Assembly: GCF_042944905.1 (NCBI RefSeq)
Contig: NZ_CP168496.1
Location: 2,976,001-3,040,000, forward strand
Length of the DNA: 64,000 nucleotides
Direction: 5' to 3'
DNA from: Psychrobacillus sp042944905
GTDB taxonomy: Bacteria; Bacillota; Bacilli; Bacillales_A; Planococcaceae
Position numbers and translations under genes: made by a program. The notes under the pieces were generated by a model. That model ran no database searches, had not been told where the DNA came from, and was given only the letters and a program-made list of their open reading frames with translations. This document shows, in pieces, positions 62,624 to 64,000 of this stretch (position 1 is the first letter of the stretch; every line of letters begins with the position of its first letter).

Positions 62624-63534
62624 TATAGTTTATTTAGTTCAACAGCAATCTTAGCGCCTACTTTTGCATTGTTGTAAACTAATGCAATATTTGATTCTAA
62701 ACTTTTTCCTTCTGTTAATTCTTTTACTTTTCCAAGTAAAAATGGTGTAACGTCTTTCCCTTTAATGCCGTTTTCTTCAGCTTCTTTTAAAGCCTTTTCA
62801 ATAATTTCATTAATATATGCTTCTTCCATTGAATGCTCAACAGGGATTGGATTTGCAATAATTGCGCCACCTTTTAATCCTAGATCCCATTTCACTTTTA
62901 GCATCTTTGCAACCTCTTGTGGCTCATCCAGACGGAAGTTTGCATTAAATGCACTAGTTGCCGTATAGAATGCTGGGAATGCATCCGTTTGATATCCGAC
63001 AACAGGAACGCCTTTTGTTTCTAAATATTCAAGTGTCAAACCTATGTCCAAAATAGATTTCGCACCCGCACATACTACAGCCACATTTGTAGAAGCTAAT
63101 TCTTCTAAGTCTGCTGAAATATCCATTGTCGTTTCTGCACCTCTATGAACTCCACCGATACCACCAGTTACAAACATGTTAATACCTGCTAGCTCTGCGC
63201 AAATCATCGTTGTCGCTACTGTTGTTGCTCCAATTTCTTTAGAAGCTACTACATAAGGAAGGTCTCTTCTAGAAGTTTTTCGTGCATTTTTACTTGTGCC
63301 TAGTGTTTCAAGCTCTTCTTCTGAAAGACCTATTTTAATCTTTCCATCCATAATGGCAATTGTCGCTGGAACTGCACCATTCTCACGTATAATTTGCTCC
63401 ACTTCTCTTGCCATTTCTACGTTTTGTGGGTAAGGCATTCCGTGTGAAATAATAGTCGATTCTAAAGCAACAATTGCTTTCCCTGCTGCCATTCCTTCTT
63501 CTACTTCTTTTGAAAATGTTAAAAATTCTCTCAT
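62623..63534 (-). CDS. psuG: pseudouridine-5'-phosphate glycosidase PsuG
   Basis: Cleaves pseudouridine 5'-phosphate to uracil and ribose 5-phosphate in nucleoside salvage. 303 aa, with the family blocks VALESTIISHGMPYPQN (N-terminal, catalytic region), NARKTSRRDLPYVVASKE (catalytic Lys region), VTGGIGGVHRGAETTMDISADL and GAKSILDIGLTLEYLET. Mn-dependent family. Its ATG overlaps the TGA of the kinase gene upstream (ATGA), so the kinase that makes the substrate and this glycosidase are translationally coupled. Confidence 0.96.
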   Translation of the reverse strand: MREFLTFSKEVEEGMAAGKAIVALESTIISHGMPYPQNVEMAREVEQIIRENGAVPATIAIMDGKIKIGLSEEELETLGTSKNARKTSRRDLPYVVASKEIGATTVATTMICAELAGINMFVTGGIGGVHRGAETTMDISADLEELASTNVAVVCAGAKSILDIGLTLEYLETKGVPVVGYQTDAFPAFYTATSAFNANFRLDEPQEVAKMLKVKWDLGLKGGAIIANPIPVEHSMEEAYINEIIEKALKEAEENGIKGKDVTPFLLGKVKELTEGKSLESNIALVYNNAKVGAKIAVELNKL

Positions 63535-64000
63535 GATAAATATTCCTCCAATTCATTATTTAACGTAATTTTAGAAAGCTCTGTACGAACAGTCTCTGCA
63601 GATTGTAAAGTTTTACTCGCATTTAACATGCCAGCATTTATTGCCGATTTTAGGTCGTTTCCTTCCAACCATGCATGAAGCGTTCCAGAGACAAAAGCAT
63701 CTCCAGCTCCAGTGACGTCTACTACATGATCTACATGCATCGCAGAAACGTAAGCCGAATTACTGGATTCACTCGAATACATTACGCCTTGACTACCATT
63801 TGTAATAACAACATGATTGACACCTTTTTGTACAAAAGTTTGTGCAGCTTTTTTCCATGATGATTCATCAATGATTTTCATGTGTAAATATGCTTCAGCC
63901 TCGTCGCGGTTTAAAATGATCCACTCTATTCCATGCAAGTTATCCGGCATTCTCTCCATCTTAGGAGAAGATACAGGAATAATTGCGAGCGAGATATTTT
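63531..64000 (-). CDS. PfkB-family sugar kinase, probable pseudouridine kinase (C-terminal part)
   Basis: C-terminal ~156 codons of a ribokinase-like kinase that runs off the window; the frame is open to base 64000. The catalytic Asp is in VDVTGAGDAFVSGTLHAW (PfkB signature 2), and ILNRDEAEAYLHMK and VITNGSQGVMYS are typical family elements. Coupling to psuG indicates it phosphorylates pseudouridine (PsuK), but the sequence alone supports only the PfkB family. The ATG at 63959 is internal; the real start lies outside the window. Confidence 0.88.
   Translation of the reverse strand, partial: NISLAIIPVSSPKMERMPDNLHGIEWIILNRDEAEAYLHMKIIDESSWKKAAQTFVQKGVNHVVITNGSQGVMYSSESSNSAYVSAMHVDHVVDVTGAGDAFVSGTLHAWLEGNDLKSAINAGMLNASKTLQSAETVRTELSKITLNNELEEYLS

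Overview
The window is a 64-kb piece of a low-GC, endospore-forming Gram-positive chromosome (order Bacillales). Spore genes (a gamma-type SASP, pdaA), PerR, sigma-B-like and sigma-G-like promoters, bacterial SD sites and the 16S/23S sequences all point there. Gene content and order follow the Bacillus subtilis yhcX-pgcA, yhbA-cspR, yfhF-recX-yfhH-yfhJ, yfhP-mutY-fabL-sspE-ygaC-ygaD, ygaE-gsaB-ygaF-perR-ygzB-ygxA-rrnD-trnD and pdaA-rlmD neighbourhoods. Protein style and repeat families suggest a Planococcaceae/Caryophanaceae relative (for example Psychrobacillus or Sporosarcina); the family assignment is inference.

Layout. 0-5 kb: end-truncated phosphoglucomutase, the GNAT-nitrilase fusion YhcX, a DsbB-like/thioredoxin pair and an RluA-type pseudouridine synthase. 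4.7-8.3 kb: small membrane or secreted hypotheticals, an aldo/keto reductase and two tiny genes. 8.3-14 kb: queG-trmL (tRNA wobble modification), a B3/B4-domain protein, an ECF sigma/putative anti-sigma pair, and prolyl-tRNA synthetase behind a T-box leader. 14.1-14.35 kb: nested tandem repeat. 14.7-21.5 kb (minus strand): a complete rRNA operon 16S-Ile-Ala-23S-5S followed by 16 tRNA genes, including two identical tRNA-His genes, closed by a strong terminator. 21.8-27.7 kb: ygxA, ygzB, perR, a 2-hydroxyacid dehydrogenase, bcp, gsaB, ygaE.

27.7-29.3 kb holds a dispersed repeat, a lipoprotein and a 57-aa membrane protein. 29.4-35.0 kb is a five-gene peptide ABC importer in the order D-F-A-B-C, placed between ygaD and ygaE, which are neighbours in B. 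subtilis. 35.3-41 kb: ygaD, ygaC, sspE, fabL, mutY, yfhP. 41.0-43.0 kb is a mobile-element island: an IS91-like transposase, the disrupted or overlapped start of a small zinc-ribbon gene, a full ~490-bp dispersed repeat and a 100-bp GC-rich element. 43-47.7 kb: yfhJ, yfhH, recX, yfhF, pdaA, rlmD. 47.8-53.2 kb: a sigma-B-type stress protein, two acetyltransferases, small membrane proteins, an MFS transporter and several apparently non-ATG genes. 53.6-54.2 kb: a second nested ~20/80-bp repeat array. 54.3-64 kb: class I fumarase, a PerR-box P1B-4 metal exporter, ytxH-yihY, an alanine symporter, a UPF0435 protein, more copies of the dispersed repeat, and psuK-psuG at the window edge.

Main points for a second look: (1) a run of genes at 48.6-53.2 kb whose best start codon is AUU, AUA or AUC, one of them with an adjacent paralogue that has ATG at the same place; (2) an intergenic repeat family (27.7, 42.5, 61.3 and 61.7 kb) containing a hairpin with a compensatory base-pair change; (3) a 20-bp repeat nested in an ~80-bp unit, present at two loci in opposite orientation; (4) a transposase whose 3' end runs over a zinc-ribbon gene. 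No CRISPR, prophage or recognisable defence system was seen.
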